Below the pieces are notes generated by a model that had not been told where the DNA came from, did not search any database, and worked only from the letters and a program-made list of their open reading frames with translations. This document shows, one piece after another, positions 1 through 11,488 of a stretch of 64,000 bases of DNA. This DNA is from Pyrenochaeta sp. MPI-SDFR-AT-0127 (taxonomy: Eukaryota > Ascomycota > Dothideomycetes > Pleosporales > Cucurbitariaceae), in assembly GCA_020747015.1 (NCBI GenBank), contig JAGTJM010000018.1:1-64000 (forward strand), given 5' to 3'. Position 1 is the first letter of the stretch. The number at the start of each line of letters is the position of its first letter. The position numbers were made by a program, and so were the translations under genes.

Positions 1-65
1 CTTTGTGAACCTTGAAATGCTATAAAGTACACGCGCTTAATTCTCGTCTAAGCAGTTATCATACA

Positions 66-1347
66 ATGTCGGAAAACGGGTATACCCCAGCTTCTCCAGG
101 AGACTTCTTCTGCCCAGCTGGAGGAAAGTGGTACGTTCCAGTGCATTTGACACAGTTCAAGGATAGAGCAGAAGCCATTCTGCTGCGCTGTAGAAGAATC
201 GCTCTAACGTTCGCAGGTACGCGTGCGAAACAGGGACAACTTTCGTGGGCTGCTGCACTTCAGACCCGTGCAAGAATGGCTGCTTTGGAGATAGTCTCCG
301 CCCGGCAGGTGTTTCTCCGTCCATCTACACAAAATATCCAGGAGGAACTTGCGGTGGAAACACAGATTTCTGGACATGCATGAACGGGCCGACATTTTGG
401 GGGTGCTGCAACTCTGACCCATGCAAAAACAATGGAACATGTACGGTCGGCCATCTGGAGCCTGCATTCATGAATCGGACTGATCAATTCGACTACTTCC
501 GTGCCCTAAATCATCTGCTTTCATCCACCACGGTCCCCTCGTCCACAGCAAGACCTTCAGTCAGCGACGTCGTCGCAACTGTCAATGCTGTCACCAGCGC
601 AACCAACAGCGCGGCCATCAGCGCGGCCATCAGCGCAACCGGTGGCTCATCCAGCAGTTCCACAGGTGCTCCGACAAATTCTGGATCTGGATCTGGCTCA
701 GGAGTCTCCGGCGCAGTCATTGGTGGCGCAGTGGGAGGTGGAGTCGCGCTCATTGCAGTTATTGCAATAGCGGTGTTGTTCCTCTGCCGCAGGAAAAGAC
801 GCAAGGGAAAGCAAGACGGCAGCGAATCAGAAGACCCGGCAACCCTTACCGTCGAACAAGATAAGGCAGCCGCTGCTGGAGCTAACGCAGCGCGATTTAG
901 TGGTCACTCTCGTTCGTAGCCCTTACAGGATATCAAGAGGAGCCTCGCTAACAATTTGATTTAGCCCCTCCTGCATACTCACCTGAGCACCAAGCATTAT
1001 ATCAAAGTAAGGCTCCATCAGAATATTACCACCAACAATGCCAGTGGTCTAACAAGCAAATAGATGTCCAGGAACTACCAGCAGAGCCAGTCGATCCATC
1101 TGCAATGAACAGATACTCCGAGCTGCACGCCCAGACTGCAGCGCATCGATTCTCCGAACTTCCATCTGGAGCCCCAGTAGGGTCAGAGCTTGAATCACCG
1201 CAGACATCTCCAAGGCCAGAACCGACAGAACTTGAAACCCCGCAGACTTCTCCCAGGCCAGCACAGACAGAGTTTGCACCAAACACGGCGGAACCACCAG
1301 CACAAGGGTTAGGCCTAACGGCTGCTGGACAGGAAGTTAGGCGTTAA
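66..1347 (+). CDS. Cysteine-rich single-pass membrane protein with two GCC-DPC modules
   Basis: Three exons are proposed: 66-130, 217-899 and 965-1347, giving about 376 residues with every join in frame. The first intron (131-216, GT-AG) joins an N-terminal FFCPAGGKW to YACETGTTFVGCC. The second (900-964) is needed because the second exon's frame hits TAG at 917, while the frame of the Pro/Gln-rich tail is open from 964. In order: no obvious signal peptide; a Cys module (about 14-45) with FVGCCTSDPCKNGC; a second module (about 57-85) with FWGCCNSDPCKNNG; a Ser/Thr/Ala-rich stalk; one membrane segment (about 186-212) followed by CRRKRRKGK, which predicts a cytoplasmic tail; and a tail with repeated SPQTSPRPEP-like units. 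The layout suggests a surface sensor or wall-associated protein. I recognise the motif from expanded Pleosporales hypothetical proteins; no function is known to me. The second intron has a GTGGTC donor and is less certain. Confidence 0.8.
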
Positions 1348-4300
1348 GGCAGAAGATTTTAGAAAGTGCTTCGGCATGCTACATACCCCCGTTTTCGATT
1401 ATGAGATGAACGACAGTATACCCGATGGGGCGGTCATCAACGTGTTCCTCCGGCGAAGTGGACTAGACAGCTAAGTAGGCTACCCTACAGTCTGTAACGC
1501 GTGAGATTTTATTAAGCGATAGCTCTACTAAGTCAAGCCTACATTGCTTCTTATAAGACTAATGTATACTTTATAATTTTAGCATTCAATTTGAAAGTTT
1601 GTTCTAACAAAGACAGTTAGTCTATGGATATCTAAAGCTCTCAAAAACTTGTTAACGCGAGAATCTCACTATAAGATTGTCTGCCTCGTTTTCAGCTACT
1701 GCAACCCCCACTTCAACTAGGACGATCTTCTATACTGTATTTGTAGATACCTGTGCATCCCGCACATCTTTACGGCGAGCAACATTGTTGGAGTTACCGC
1801 TACACGACACACTGAGCCATCTAAACAATCTGCCGGAGTAGAGCTGATAGTGATACTGAAATTTGTCCTATATGGCCATTCTGAAGCTCGACAAAAAGCA
1901 GTTGAACTTGACAGGGACTTCAAAGCAATTCGACGGAACACCCAGAAATTCACAGTAGCACGGATAGAGGTGTGAAGTTGGTTCCATACGTCATTGCTTT
2001 CTCATTCGAACTCGACACACTGATCGGGTACCTGAATTCCATTTGCTGGATGTAGAAGAGCCTTTGCATAGATCACACGGGTGATCGAGGCTGGCACTCA
2101 ATATTCAACGGAATTGAACTCATCGAGGGCAATCTCGTGGGGAACTAAATGAGCATTTCCAAGAATAGTGGCTTGCAGTATTGCACGTAATCATGCTGTG
2201 AAGCTCTCGCAGTAGTTCAGCTAAACCTTCATGGGGGATAACGTAAAATGATAGTGGTGTGCTGAATGCTTGGGTCTCTTGAGCTGATCAAGTAGTTCTG
2301 CAAAATGGATTACAGTATGAGGTAGAGCAGAGTGTGATGCTCCTATAAATTTCTGACAGAATCCAACACGATACGAATTGCACTATGCTGGCTCAACGAA
2401 CTTGTTTGACGCCCCTGGGAAGATCGAGTATGTGGAGCTAATCTCCACATTTTCTTCGGCACGTGGACTGCCTGCATCATCACGGAGGTAAAACTTACAT
2501 CCTAGGAGATGAGAAGTCTGGACTACTGTTTTTGGTAATATTCTGGTAAAACTGACAGGGGTCCTGCTCGTGTACATCGTATGCCCGGCAGATGCGAGAT
2601 ATAGCGCGACACGCCAAAAGGAGATTAGTGCTGAACTCCCGCGAGGTCCACTCAACTACGCGCATGTTCTTTTGTAATTGCAGGTTCAGAGATATATAAG
2701 AGACGGCATTTCCGTGGCTTCTCAAGCATACTCTCATACAGAATCAGCCATCTCATGTGAATTAACTTCTCGTATCAGTCATTATAGATAAGATAAATCT
2801 CCGTCAAAGGCTAGCTACGGTATTCCTGCCAATGCCGCCTTCCTCTCCTTATGTGCTACTACTCAACTGCACTTCGGCATCCGCTACAAGACCTGGGCTT
2901 CTATTCGGTGAGCGGCAAATCTCAACCAGCGGTCGGACGCGCCGCACGAAGGGCGCTTGTGAGTAGTGCGAAACGTAGTTCAAGCGAACATATACCGCTC
3001 AGTTCGGTGTGAAACCGTGGTAACAGCTGGTTTTGGGGGGCTTCGAGGAGTGGTGTCTATGCCATTATCTGTCCTTTAGTATTAGTCTTGCTTGAGCCAT
3101 AGAATAATTCAAAGAGCAGGCGCAGAATTCTTTACACAGGTCCCACCTAATTTTCCTGCTCCATAGTTAGAGCAATCTTTAACATCGCCTAATGAGATTC
3201 GAGTATCGCGCACGCTGTAACTACCTGCTGCGATTATGCTGGTGATAAATCAGGTGAGTAGCAGCGTTTATGACTACTACCAGATGTGTTTCGCTAAGAA
3301 ATAGATCGGTAGGTGTTTTAGTAGTTGAGAGATAGGAGTTGGGCTAATTTAGTGCTCTCTTACAGATATGCAGAATCTGAGGAAGGTAGATAAGAATGCG
3401 CATGCATACAAGGGCGCACGCTTTCTTGCAGTAGATGCAACTGTTATAGTCGCCCTCTAGTGGTCATGATGCTTGTTGTGTTCAATATTGTCACTGTCGT
3501 TGCCAGCAACGGGTACCGTGCACACACAAACCACCTGTCTCCGTCTAACTAGACAGTGCATCATCTCTCAGCAATCGTGGCGGCCCTATCGCACCTCAGC
3601 CCTTCGACTCAGGCGATTATGATATGCCTGATGGTATGTATAAAACTATCGATACAGCTGCAGCCAAATAGCGCGTTGCCGATATCAAACCTTCACGCAG
3701 ACCTGCATACAATGTTATATAACATGCTACTGCCGTAGGGCTGCGTAGTAAATAATGAATATCATACCAATTACTGACCAAGCGGAGCAGTTGGCGACCC
3801 CTGTGATGACGTAACCGATCAGCCCGCAGCGGTCCGCTTGAGTACTGGGACGCCGGTATATCACAAAGAAGATCCGCAACGACTGCGACCCTGAGTATCA
3901 GCTCGTAGAAACACGGGCTTTGTACTAGTAGGCCAGGCCGGACACGTACCACTCTGACCTCGGAGACTTTAAGGCTTTTGCGCTAGGCCAAGGCGTTCCA
4001 GGTAAAACTGTCGCCAAGTGGTATGACAACGTTCAGCAGCCTGCGCAGCCGCTGTTCGAGGCCCCTACCCTGACCATGGAGGTCTGAGGCGAGTTTATGT
4101 AGGGCGTTCCCGCACCACTGCCTACACTCATCAACAGCAACGCCACGCGCACTCGCCTAGCCAAGTGCAAGTACAATGGCATCGAAGCAGCGGCCTCTAC
4201 CTAGATGTAGAGGTCTACAGCGACGCCTTCAATGACAGTCCAGAAATTTCCGACAAATTCAAGGAAGAGGTTGGCTGGCAATCCACATCGCGTGCGCGCG

Positions 4301-5165
4301 CGCAGGGCTGGAGCAGGTCGCGATGTGCAGATACGAGCATGGCTGTGTTGCGATAAGATCAAGATTTTCAGCACTAAAATGTTGCTCTGAGCTCGGGTCT
4401 ATGTACACTGCAAGATGGGTTTACAGGAAGCAAGCGTAGGAAAGGTTTTTGTAGAGCACAGTTGTTTCATCATCAATTTAGTTATGCATCAACATCAATA
4501 AGAACAAAAATTATGCAGGATTCAACAGCATCTCAAAGTATCAATACATACACTCTAGATGAAACAAGACTTCTAGCCACAATACACAGCGTAGCTTAGC
4601 ATTCAACACTGGGGAATGCAGGCTAGAAGGGGTAAGGACTTGGGGGTCTGACCATGCCGTCGCATTCCCGGGGAGTGTAAAGGAGGTGGATTTGTAATTC
4701 GCAACAGCTGCATTAAGCGCGATCAGCGTCGCGAGGTACCACCATTTTCTCATTTAAGAATCACAGACATTTGGGTCAACTCGTGAGAGCCATGCGGCTA
4801 AATTTCAAAGGGTTCCCTTGTTAAAGGTCAGACACCGCTGTCCCGCCCACTGAGTCTCCACGATTCATGAACGCTACCCAATCGCAACTCAAGATTGCAT
4901 AGTGCTGTGGGGACGCACTACGTCGTGATTTTCATGTGGAGTGATATAGTCACAGCACTGACAACGTTATTGCGGGAGTCAAAAACGACGTGTACGGGAA
5001 GTTCGCGTTTCTCGTGCTTGCTGTTTGCACATTTGAAAATGCTCTTCCGCTTGGAAGCATCGCAACCCACAATCTACATTGAACTTTCCGAAGAAGCTTC
5101 ACCATTGCTTACGGGTACGCCATGCGACCATTCAGTGGAAAAGCGGCGCAGCCATCTGTAATTCC
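1348..5165. other. Gene-poor region with one decayed tract
   Basis: Almost 4 kb without a supportable gene. Open frames are short and lack family motifs or signal peptides. The only structured part is a decayed coding-like tract at about 3783-4356, listed separately. The remainder is moderately AT-rich, with nothing recognisable on either strand. Confidence 0.5.
3783..4356 (+). pseudogene. Decayed coding-like tract of unknown family
   Basis: Reading from 3783, one frame gives long protein-like runs such as VPGKTVAKWYDNVQQPAQP and APLPTLINSNATRTRLAKC, broken by TAA, TGA and TAG codons, including a tandem TAG TAG. Near 4200 the open frame shifts, continuing as DVEVYSDAFNDSPEISDKF. Stops of this kind are what C-to-T change at CAG, CAA and CGA would leave, which fits RIP. 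I do not recognise the parent family. It could instead be chance open sequence, since GC content here is higher than in its surroundings. Confidence 0.35.
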
Positions 5166-5492
5166 TCATGCGAGGATTGGTGGAACAGCCACTGGTCGCA
5201 GCCCAAGGCCATCTAGGTGGATCCATACGACAGAAAACAGGCCTTTGATGGGCAATGGAAAAGGAGGGACCGGAAGGATTGCTTGGGTAATTACGAAGGT
5301 AGTACAACCAGCGAACATCACAAGTTTGCAAGGGTGGGATGCGCGCTCCGCCCCAATCTTGTGTCTCTGGACGTCGCTTAGCGGCCCTGCGTACATATCG
5401 AGGAATCCATGCAAAACCGGTGAATAGCACAGTGTCGCAAAGCAAACCGCGGCTACGATGGCGAGATTAGCCAGACGCAAAAGTTTGCCCAT
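5166..5492 (-). CDS. Possible small secreted or membrane protein
   Basis: A 108-residue open frame on the minus strand starts MGKLLRLANLAIVAAVCF, a convincing signal peptide or membrane anchor. The rest has no motif I recognise, and an overlapping minus-strand frame (5074-5445) is also open, so the true product may be spliced between frames. It lies about 750 bases from the glycosyltransferase gene, which runs on the other strand. Only the N-terminal hydrophobic stretch argues for a real gene; it may be chance. Confidence 0.22.
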   Translation of the reverse strand: MGKLLRLANLAIVAAVCFATLCYSPVLHGFLDMYAGPLSDVQRHKIGAERASHPCKLVMFAGCTTFVITQAILPVPPFPLPIKGLFSVVWIHLDGLGLRPVAVPPILA

Positions 5493-6245
5493 GGAGGATC
5501 ACCGGTAGTCTCAGAATGGCTTGGCTGCCGCTCGCTAAAGCTCTGCCATACGGCAGCCGCTTGCCGCTAACCGACTCGGGTCCGCTAGCGCCAACGACCT
5601 TCCTCGATGGCACGAAACTGGACTATGTGACACACGGACGTGGGTCAAGGGAGCCCGCATAAAATCTTCTGCGCAAACCATAGCAATTGTGATAGACAAC
5701 GAAGCCGCGTTGAGACGGACAGGGCAGTGTCAGCAGCCACGTCCAAGACAGCTCAGTACTCGAAGAGCTGTGGTAGCACAGCAGCCCGGCCACATATTCG
5801 CGATGCCTCTAGATTATCACCTTGGCGTCACAGAGCGAACTTATCGGTTTCATTGGGCCAGTGCTTAGCACAGCTTGTAAGATTGGTAGGGATCTGTGGC
5901 TTGGCAACGGCATGTACTTTAAGGAGAGAGTAGCAAGAAAAGGCGCAGTGGGCTAATTTGGTACGCCTTAAGCACCCATTCGGTCAATGAGACTTTATAG
6001 GCTGAGGTCTGCTTGGTCTTCTGTCTCCTTTCCTGCCTGCTCATGTCCATCCCAAACCACACGACTATGAAGAGGTCCAAGAGCCGCCTTTAACAAACTG
6101 ATTGCCCTTTGTGATTGCCATAGGTGGTCATATCGGTACGCCATACCACCAGGGTCGGTATTGTCTTGCGAAAAGCACCGACAAATACATCCATATTCTC
6201 GTCCCAGAGCGCTCTATTTCGTCACTCGTTATCACACTCGTCACC
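5493..6245. other. Intergenic, upstream of glycosyltransferase
   Basis: No gene supported. Short frames at 5640-5933 and upstream of 6246 have no domain or signal. This stretch presumably holds the promoter of the gene starting at 6246; I saw no clear regulatory motif. Confidence 0.4.
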
Positions 6246-7453
6246 ATGCCAGGTCCGATCATTTCCGTTCACAAGATCGGCGTTCTCAGCGTTGCCTTTG
6301 TTGTAATATGTGTCTTCATCTTCTCGATGACGAACATTCACGAAGGGACAAAGGTTGTAGAAAAGATCAAGGAGACAGCAAAGGAGACCGCGAACAATAT
6401 TTGCAATAACGATCGCCCAGTGTTCGGCAGCCCTACGATAAGCGACTCGTTACTAAGGCTGTTCGAGTCAGTACGACACTCAATACCTGCATCAACGTAC
6501 ACCGATGCGTCTGGAAAGGTCTTCGAGGTCAAGGAAGATGCTCCGTATTGGAGAGAGCCGCTTCGAAACGAGATATTGATTGTCGACATTGATACGCGTG
6601 TACCCCAGGGACCCAACGAGCTTTGGAACGATGGTCGCCTGAACTGGGAAGAAATGGCTGAAGAGGGCGATGGAGGCATGGTCAGTGCAAGCTTCATGAA
6701 CCACTTTTTGTATGGTGGGTATTCTCCTCTCGTTACCACAAGACCACACCTCACTGATGCGTTCTAGCAAAAATACATGGTTATGAATACCGCTTCTTCA
6801 ACGCACATGAGATGGAAGGACTGCATAACACATGGGTGAAACCTCACGTCCTATTCGATCTCTTGCACTCGTACAAGTTCGTCGTCTTCATTGACGCAGA
6901 CGCAACAATTCAACACCTTGAGCTGCCCTTGGAGTGGATGTTCAACAGATGGGGCATCACTCCACAGACCTCTATTGCTATGCCGCTTGACACACGGCAG
7001 ATTCTGAACGGAGATGAACACGCAAGCGAGGATAGCAAAGGAAAGCTGCAACTCAACACTGGCGTTATGGTCGCACAAGCGCTACCTCACACCTTTGATA
7101 TGCTCACTGCATGGAAGGAGTGTCCAGACGAGAAGCGCTACCCCGGTTGCGGAGCCTGGAGGGAGACATGGAGCCACGAGCAAAAAGCCTTCTCCGAGTA
7201 CATTCGCTACGACTTCAATCCCAACGGTACAAATATTGTTGAGATCCCTTGTAACGACGCAATGGGATACCCAGGAATTACAGATCATTCGTGGATACTG
7301 AGTAATTGCACGGGACAGTTTATACGGCATCATACGATCGACAAGGCGATGACGAAAAAGAGCACAGAGATTGGCATGTTGCAGATCCTTACAGATCTGA
7401 CAAGAAAAGAGCTATTGGGAAACAAAGGCACATACTGGATACGAGAGACATAA
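6246..7453 (+). CDS. Glycosyltransferase, GMA12/MNN10-like (GT34-type) type II membrane protein
   Basis: Two exons, 6246-6714 and 6768-7453, with a 53-base GTGGGT...TAG intron, encode about 384 residues. The join yields FLYAKIHGYEYRFF, matching the conserved start of this glycosyltransferase fold. An N-terminal signal anchor (about residues 6-28, VLSVAFVVICVFIFSM) predicts a Golgi type II membrane protein. The catalytic region has the metal-binding DxD motif in FIDADATI, followed by LNTGVMV and WSHEQKAFSEY. Such enzymes add galactose or mannose to glycoprotein glycans or wall polymers using a nucleotide sugar. The substrate cannot be read from sequence. The start at 6246 is chosen because the anchor follows directly; an in-frame upstream extension is open but adds no conserved sequence. 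Confidence 0.85.
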
Positions 7454-8710
7454 GAGAGCTCGAGCTGGATCATGAACGATTTTTATGGAGCATTGTGGAA
7501 GCACAACCTGATTACCACGAAAACACAGCGGCGTTAATTCATGGATATGGCTGTGGTACGATAGTTTCGCCTGTATTTCTTTTTGTTGAAAGATTCCCAG
7601 CGGGTCCCGCGTTTTTAGACACAACCCAGTAGTAAGAAAGGGTATGGCTCGATATCATGTTTTGGATGTATTCAATGTAGATTATTTTCCTGGTGGGTTT
7701 TGGTTTCTGTGTTCAACAAGTCGCCGACATTACCGCATGGACCAATAGGTGCAGTCTTATTCCACCACAGTCTCAGTGGGGTCGGGTCTCGACCTGATGG
7801 GCACTGGCTTCCGAGATTAAAAAAAATGTGATTGTGGGATCAAGCTACTAGTCCCCACTTTCTTGTTATACATATTCCATGGTTAACGTATCATACCCCT
7901 TGATTTTCTCCTACCAGCTTGATGCTGAGAGATACTAGGCTTAACTGTATGTTAGGTATGCTTCTCTATCACCTTTCATACTAAACAATTTACCGTAACA
8001 ACTTGCCGAGAAATTGTATCAGCACTTGAGCATAGCCTATTTGTCTTTTTGGCCCAATGTATAATTATTGCTCAGCCTTCCTTGCCTACTGTATCCCACA
8101 AGACGCTCGTGAAGATACAAGTTTTATGAATAAATCATTCCCTTGGACCACTGCTGACAAGGGGTAATGTTACACAATCGACTACGCTGTGTACCAGACA
8201 CGCCAAGTGTTGAATGGTAGTGAAGAAGCACAAATTATGATTATTGAGAGTATTGATTTTCAGACAGTATATGGTTTAGTCCCTTTCCCTGTTCCTTACT
8301 ATCAGGTGTTCTGACCCTCCCTTTTCTTTAGTACCTAGATAGGATTAGCGCAGCTTATTAAGCTCCTACTAGGCTACTGCCTGCTATCTGAACTACGTAG
8401 CTTGAGCCTCTCCCTAAGAGAGCTCCTTGTCTGCTATTTTGTCCTTCTCTTCGGATACAGCTATTCATCTCTAAGGTGCTTCTCCTACCGTGAAGTCCAC
8501 CTTACTGTCAGCTGGGCCAGCCAACTGCGTAGAGCTGCGGAGAAAACGCGGATGAACCTGACTAGGAATCCATCACATCACATCACATTAGTGGCACTGA
8601 AGATTCATCAACCGGTTACCGTACATGGGCAATTCATTGCCGAGGCGATATTGATCATTCTAAGTGTTCATTCTGGCTAGTACCCACCAGCTGCGCAACG
8701 CATTGCTATC
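7454..8710. other. AT-rich intergenic region
   Basis: About 1.25 kb with no gene. The sequence is AT-rich, with many short runs and no long frame beyond a 92-residue chance frame at 8402-8680. It separates the glycosyltransferase from the HET gene; I see no repeat structure. Confidence 0.45.
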
Positions 8711-10831
8711 ATGTCCACTCTTTCAGTCTCGTCATTTTCAGCCTTGCGCGAAATCGATCAATACTCCTTGAACCGCTTTCCCAGGGACTCATCGTGCAAT
8801 GGTTGCTGCTCCCGCTGCCATGAACTTGGCATTGCCTCCATCAGGTCCCGTTGGGAAATCATCGATGAAGGACCTGGCCGCATCCGATCAATTTCTGAAG
8901 ACAACCTAGAGGCAGACATCGTTACTATTGTGAACCGCTTCATACGTGACAAAGGTTATCCACTCATTGATATATGCCGGTGCTGTAGTTCCGTGGATTT
9001 TTGGGTCAGCGGCCTAGGCTTATCTCGACCAAACTTTAGACAGCGCAGTCTCATGAGATTCGGCATCATCAACCCATCAAATCTTCCAAATTTTGGCACC
9101 AGCCAAGAAAGTGCGACAAGAATCATCATGGCGGATATCCCTACACGCACATTACCGGCTGTACGACAGATTGGACCACACCCGCACTACAGACGTATTC
9201 AAAGTTGGCTCAAGACTTGTTCTTCATCACACATCAAATGCCGTCCAGACTGGTGGGAAGATTTAGTGAAATTACGTGCCATTGATGTTCGACGTAGATC
9301 AATTGTTCCATTACCTGCACACACTTCTTACCTTGCTCTGAGCTACGTATGGGGCCGAGTAAGCCAACCAAGTCTTCCAGTTGCCACTGAGACTCTTCCT
9401 TTCCAGCTACCTTCAAAGCTTCCGAAGACTATTAGGCATGCTATGAGAGTTACACGTAAGCTTGGGTTCAATTATTTATGGGTGGACAGCGTGTGTATCG
9501 ACCAGTCAAGCCCCGAAGATAAGGCCACTCAACTGGATCTTATGGATCGCATCTATCAGGGGGCTTATGCCACCATTGTCGCCCTTGGTTCTCCTAATGC
9601 CAATGCTGGTCTTTGTAGAGTTGGGAAAGAGAAAACCCAAGCGAGGCAAACGCCAGTCTTTCACCAAGGTGCTGTTCAGTACCTCTCTTTTCTACCAACG
9701 TTACGAGAGGAACTTGATCGGTCTACCTGGATGCAGCGAGGATGGACATATCAAGAAGGGCTGCTCTCTAACCGCTGTATATTCTTTGGCCACAACCAAG
9801 TCTATTTCGCCTGCAATGAAATGGGGATTTCAGAGGACACAGACGGCGAGAATATGAGATCTCGAAACCTTAAGGGTCCAAAGTCAGAAGAGTTTCATCA
9901 GAATCAGGCCCTTGTCAACCCTCTCAAGAGTTATGTAGTGGAGACGCGCAGCCCTTCGGCCGTCTTCAATTCGATGATTAGAGAGTACACCAATCGAAAG
10001 TTAACGAACGAAGAGGACACGCTAGATGCAGTCTCAGGGGTATTGAGACTCTTAAAAGAGAGCATCTTGCCAAAAGGCTTTCTCTTTGGTCTCCCACTGA
10101 ATCTTTTCCGTAGTGCTCTGCTATGGACACATAGCTCCTCTAGTCCTCTTCGCCGATGTGAAGTCGACTGCTTCCCGAGCTGGTCGTGGGCATCATGGCA
10201 TCTAGAAAGCCCCATCTGCATTCCAGATGAAATCGACGATGATTATGCCCACGTCCAACCCCCACTTAAGATCCGGCATCTGGACAATTGGATCGAGTGG
10301 GAGCCCAGAAGGGTATACGCGACACGAAAACATGGACGTGGAACGACAATGCTGAAGCGTCTTCAATCACTCTATGAGACGACGACCAAAATGTTATCTG
10401 GATGCAAAGATGTTCCACTATCAACAACTCACAATGGCCTCCTCTATGTGCAGGGAATAGTACTCAGGCTTCCGTGCTCGCAGGTACTCGTGCAACCGAG
10501 CCCTAGCAGTAGGCACCGAGAGCCTTGGCTGCAATTTGGTTCTAAATCCCTAGATACTTCGAGACGCGAGCAAGTTTTTTATATCTCTCAAGAAGCATTG
10601 CTTCTCGCTGTACACAACAACGTGAAGTATGACGTTCTTCTCGTCTCAGCTGAAACTATGTGTATCGATAGCATCGATGCCCGCCTTGTCTCGTTGCATT
10701 TTCTGATATTGGGTTGGACTAATGGTGTTGCGCGGCGCATTGGGGTGGCCAAGATCCTATTCTCAGAAGATGAGCTTGTGAATCTCTGGCCAGAATGTGA
10801 TGCCTGTTATCGGGGTTTTTGGCTTGGTTAA
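8711..10831 (+). CDS. HET-domain (heterokaryon incompatibility) protein
   Basis: A single uninterrupted 706-residue frame. The HET domain lies at about residues 205-360 and shows its hallmark blocks in order: YLALSYVWG, then YLWVDSVCIDQ, then RIYQGAYATIVAL, and later STWMQRGWTYQEG. HET-domain proteins trigger cell death or growth arrest when genetically different hyphae fuse. They form large, rapidly evolving families in Pezizomycotina, and most members have no assigned partner. An N-terminal Cys-containing stretch (CNGCCSRCHELG) precedes the domain, and the C-terminal half has no second domain I recognise. The ATG at 8711 is the first in frame. The gene stands alone, with AT-rich sequence on both sides, a common setting for this accessory class. 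Confidence 0.92.
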   Translation: MSTLSVSSFSALREIDQYSLNRFPRDSSCNGCCSRCHELGIASIRSRWEIIDEGPGRIRSISEDNLEADIVTIVNRFIRDKGYPLIDICRCCSSVDFWVSGLGLSRPNFRQRSLMRFGIINPSNLPNFGTSQESATRIIMADIPTRTLPAVRQIGPHPHYRRIQSWLKTCSSSHIKCRPDWWEDLVKLRAIDVRRRSIVPLPAHTSYLALSYVWGRVSQPSLPVATETLPFQLPSKLPKTIRHAMRVTRKLGFNYLWVDSVCIDQSSPEDKATQLDLMDRIYQGAYATIVALGSPNANAGLCRVGKEKTQARQTPVFHQGAVQYLSFLPTLREELDRSTWMQRGWTYQEGLLSNRCIFFGHNQVYFACNEMGISEDTDGENMRSRNLKGPKSEEFHQNQALVNPLKSYVVETRSPSAVFNSMIREYTNRKLTNEEDTLDAVSGVLRLLKESILPKGFLFGLPLNLFRSALLWTHSSSSPLRRCEVDCFPSWSWASWHLESPICIPDEIDDDYAHVQPPLKIRHLDNWIEWEPRRVYATRKHGRGTTMLKRLQSLYETTTKMLSGCKDVPLSTTHNGLLYVQGIVLRLPCSQVLVQPSPSSRHREPWLQFGSKSLDTSRREQVFYISQEALLLAVHNNVKYDVLLVSAETMCIDSIDARLVSLHFLILGWTNGVARRIGVAKILFSEDELVNLWPECDACYRGFWLG

Positions 10832-11488
10832 TCTGCAGGCTTAGGGTACGTACAATTATGTGGTTTGTTACTGACTAATCCCCCGTCTATTCCTACATGT
10901 ACATCAGTGTCGGTGATGACTTCGAAGTCACTAAGTTAAGATAAAAGTGTCCAAACTTGGTGGTTAGAAAGCACGTATAAATTAAAAGTGAGGATATCTT
11001 AAGAAAACGTAGTTTAAATGGTCGAAATTTGGCCTCATCGTGGAGTTACCATGTTTGGTGGGAGAGGCCGATTCGAATCGACATTGACCATTGATGATCA
11101 AGCATATGGACAAGGGAAAGTCACCCGGAAGACGAAAGAGAAAGATTTGCACCGCAAGACCTTGCAATTGTCACTTCTAGTACAAAAGCCACTAGAGGAA
11201 AGTCACTAGAGATAAATGCACAAAGTTCTATTGCGAAGTGTCATAGAGACATGTTCCATTGTACATAACTATATGGTACGCTTCACATCTTCTGAAAACA
11301 GTTCTCTACGTAGTGGGAAATACATTCACACGTAACGGAGCCGGCTTTGAAATGAAAGGACTGATACGAGTACAACTTTTTAAGGAAGGGGAATTACAGC
11401 TTGGAGCGGCGCAGCAGATACTGTCGAACACCAATAGCAGCTACATGACGTTAACACTGGAAACATGTGCACGTCAACTGTTCGTAGA
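10832..11488. other. Intergenic between convergent genes
   Basis: About 650 bases between the 3' ends of the HET gene and the aldehyde dehydrogenase gene. Small frames at 11018-11209 and 11259-11633 overlap no conserved motif, and the latter runs into the antisense of the dehydrogenase. Presumably 3' untranslated sequence of both genes. Confidence 0.45.
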
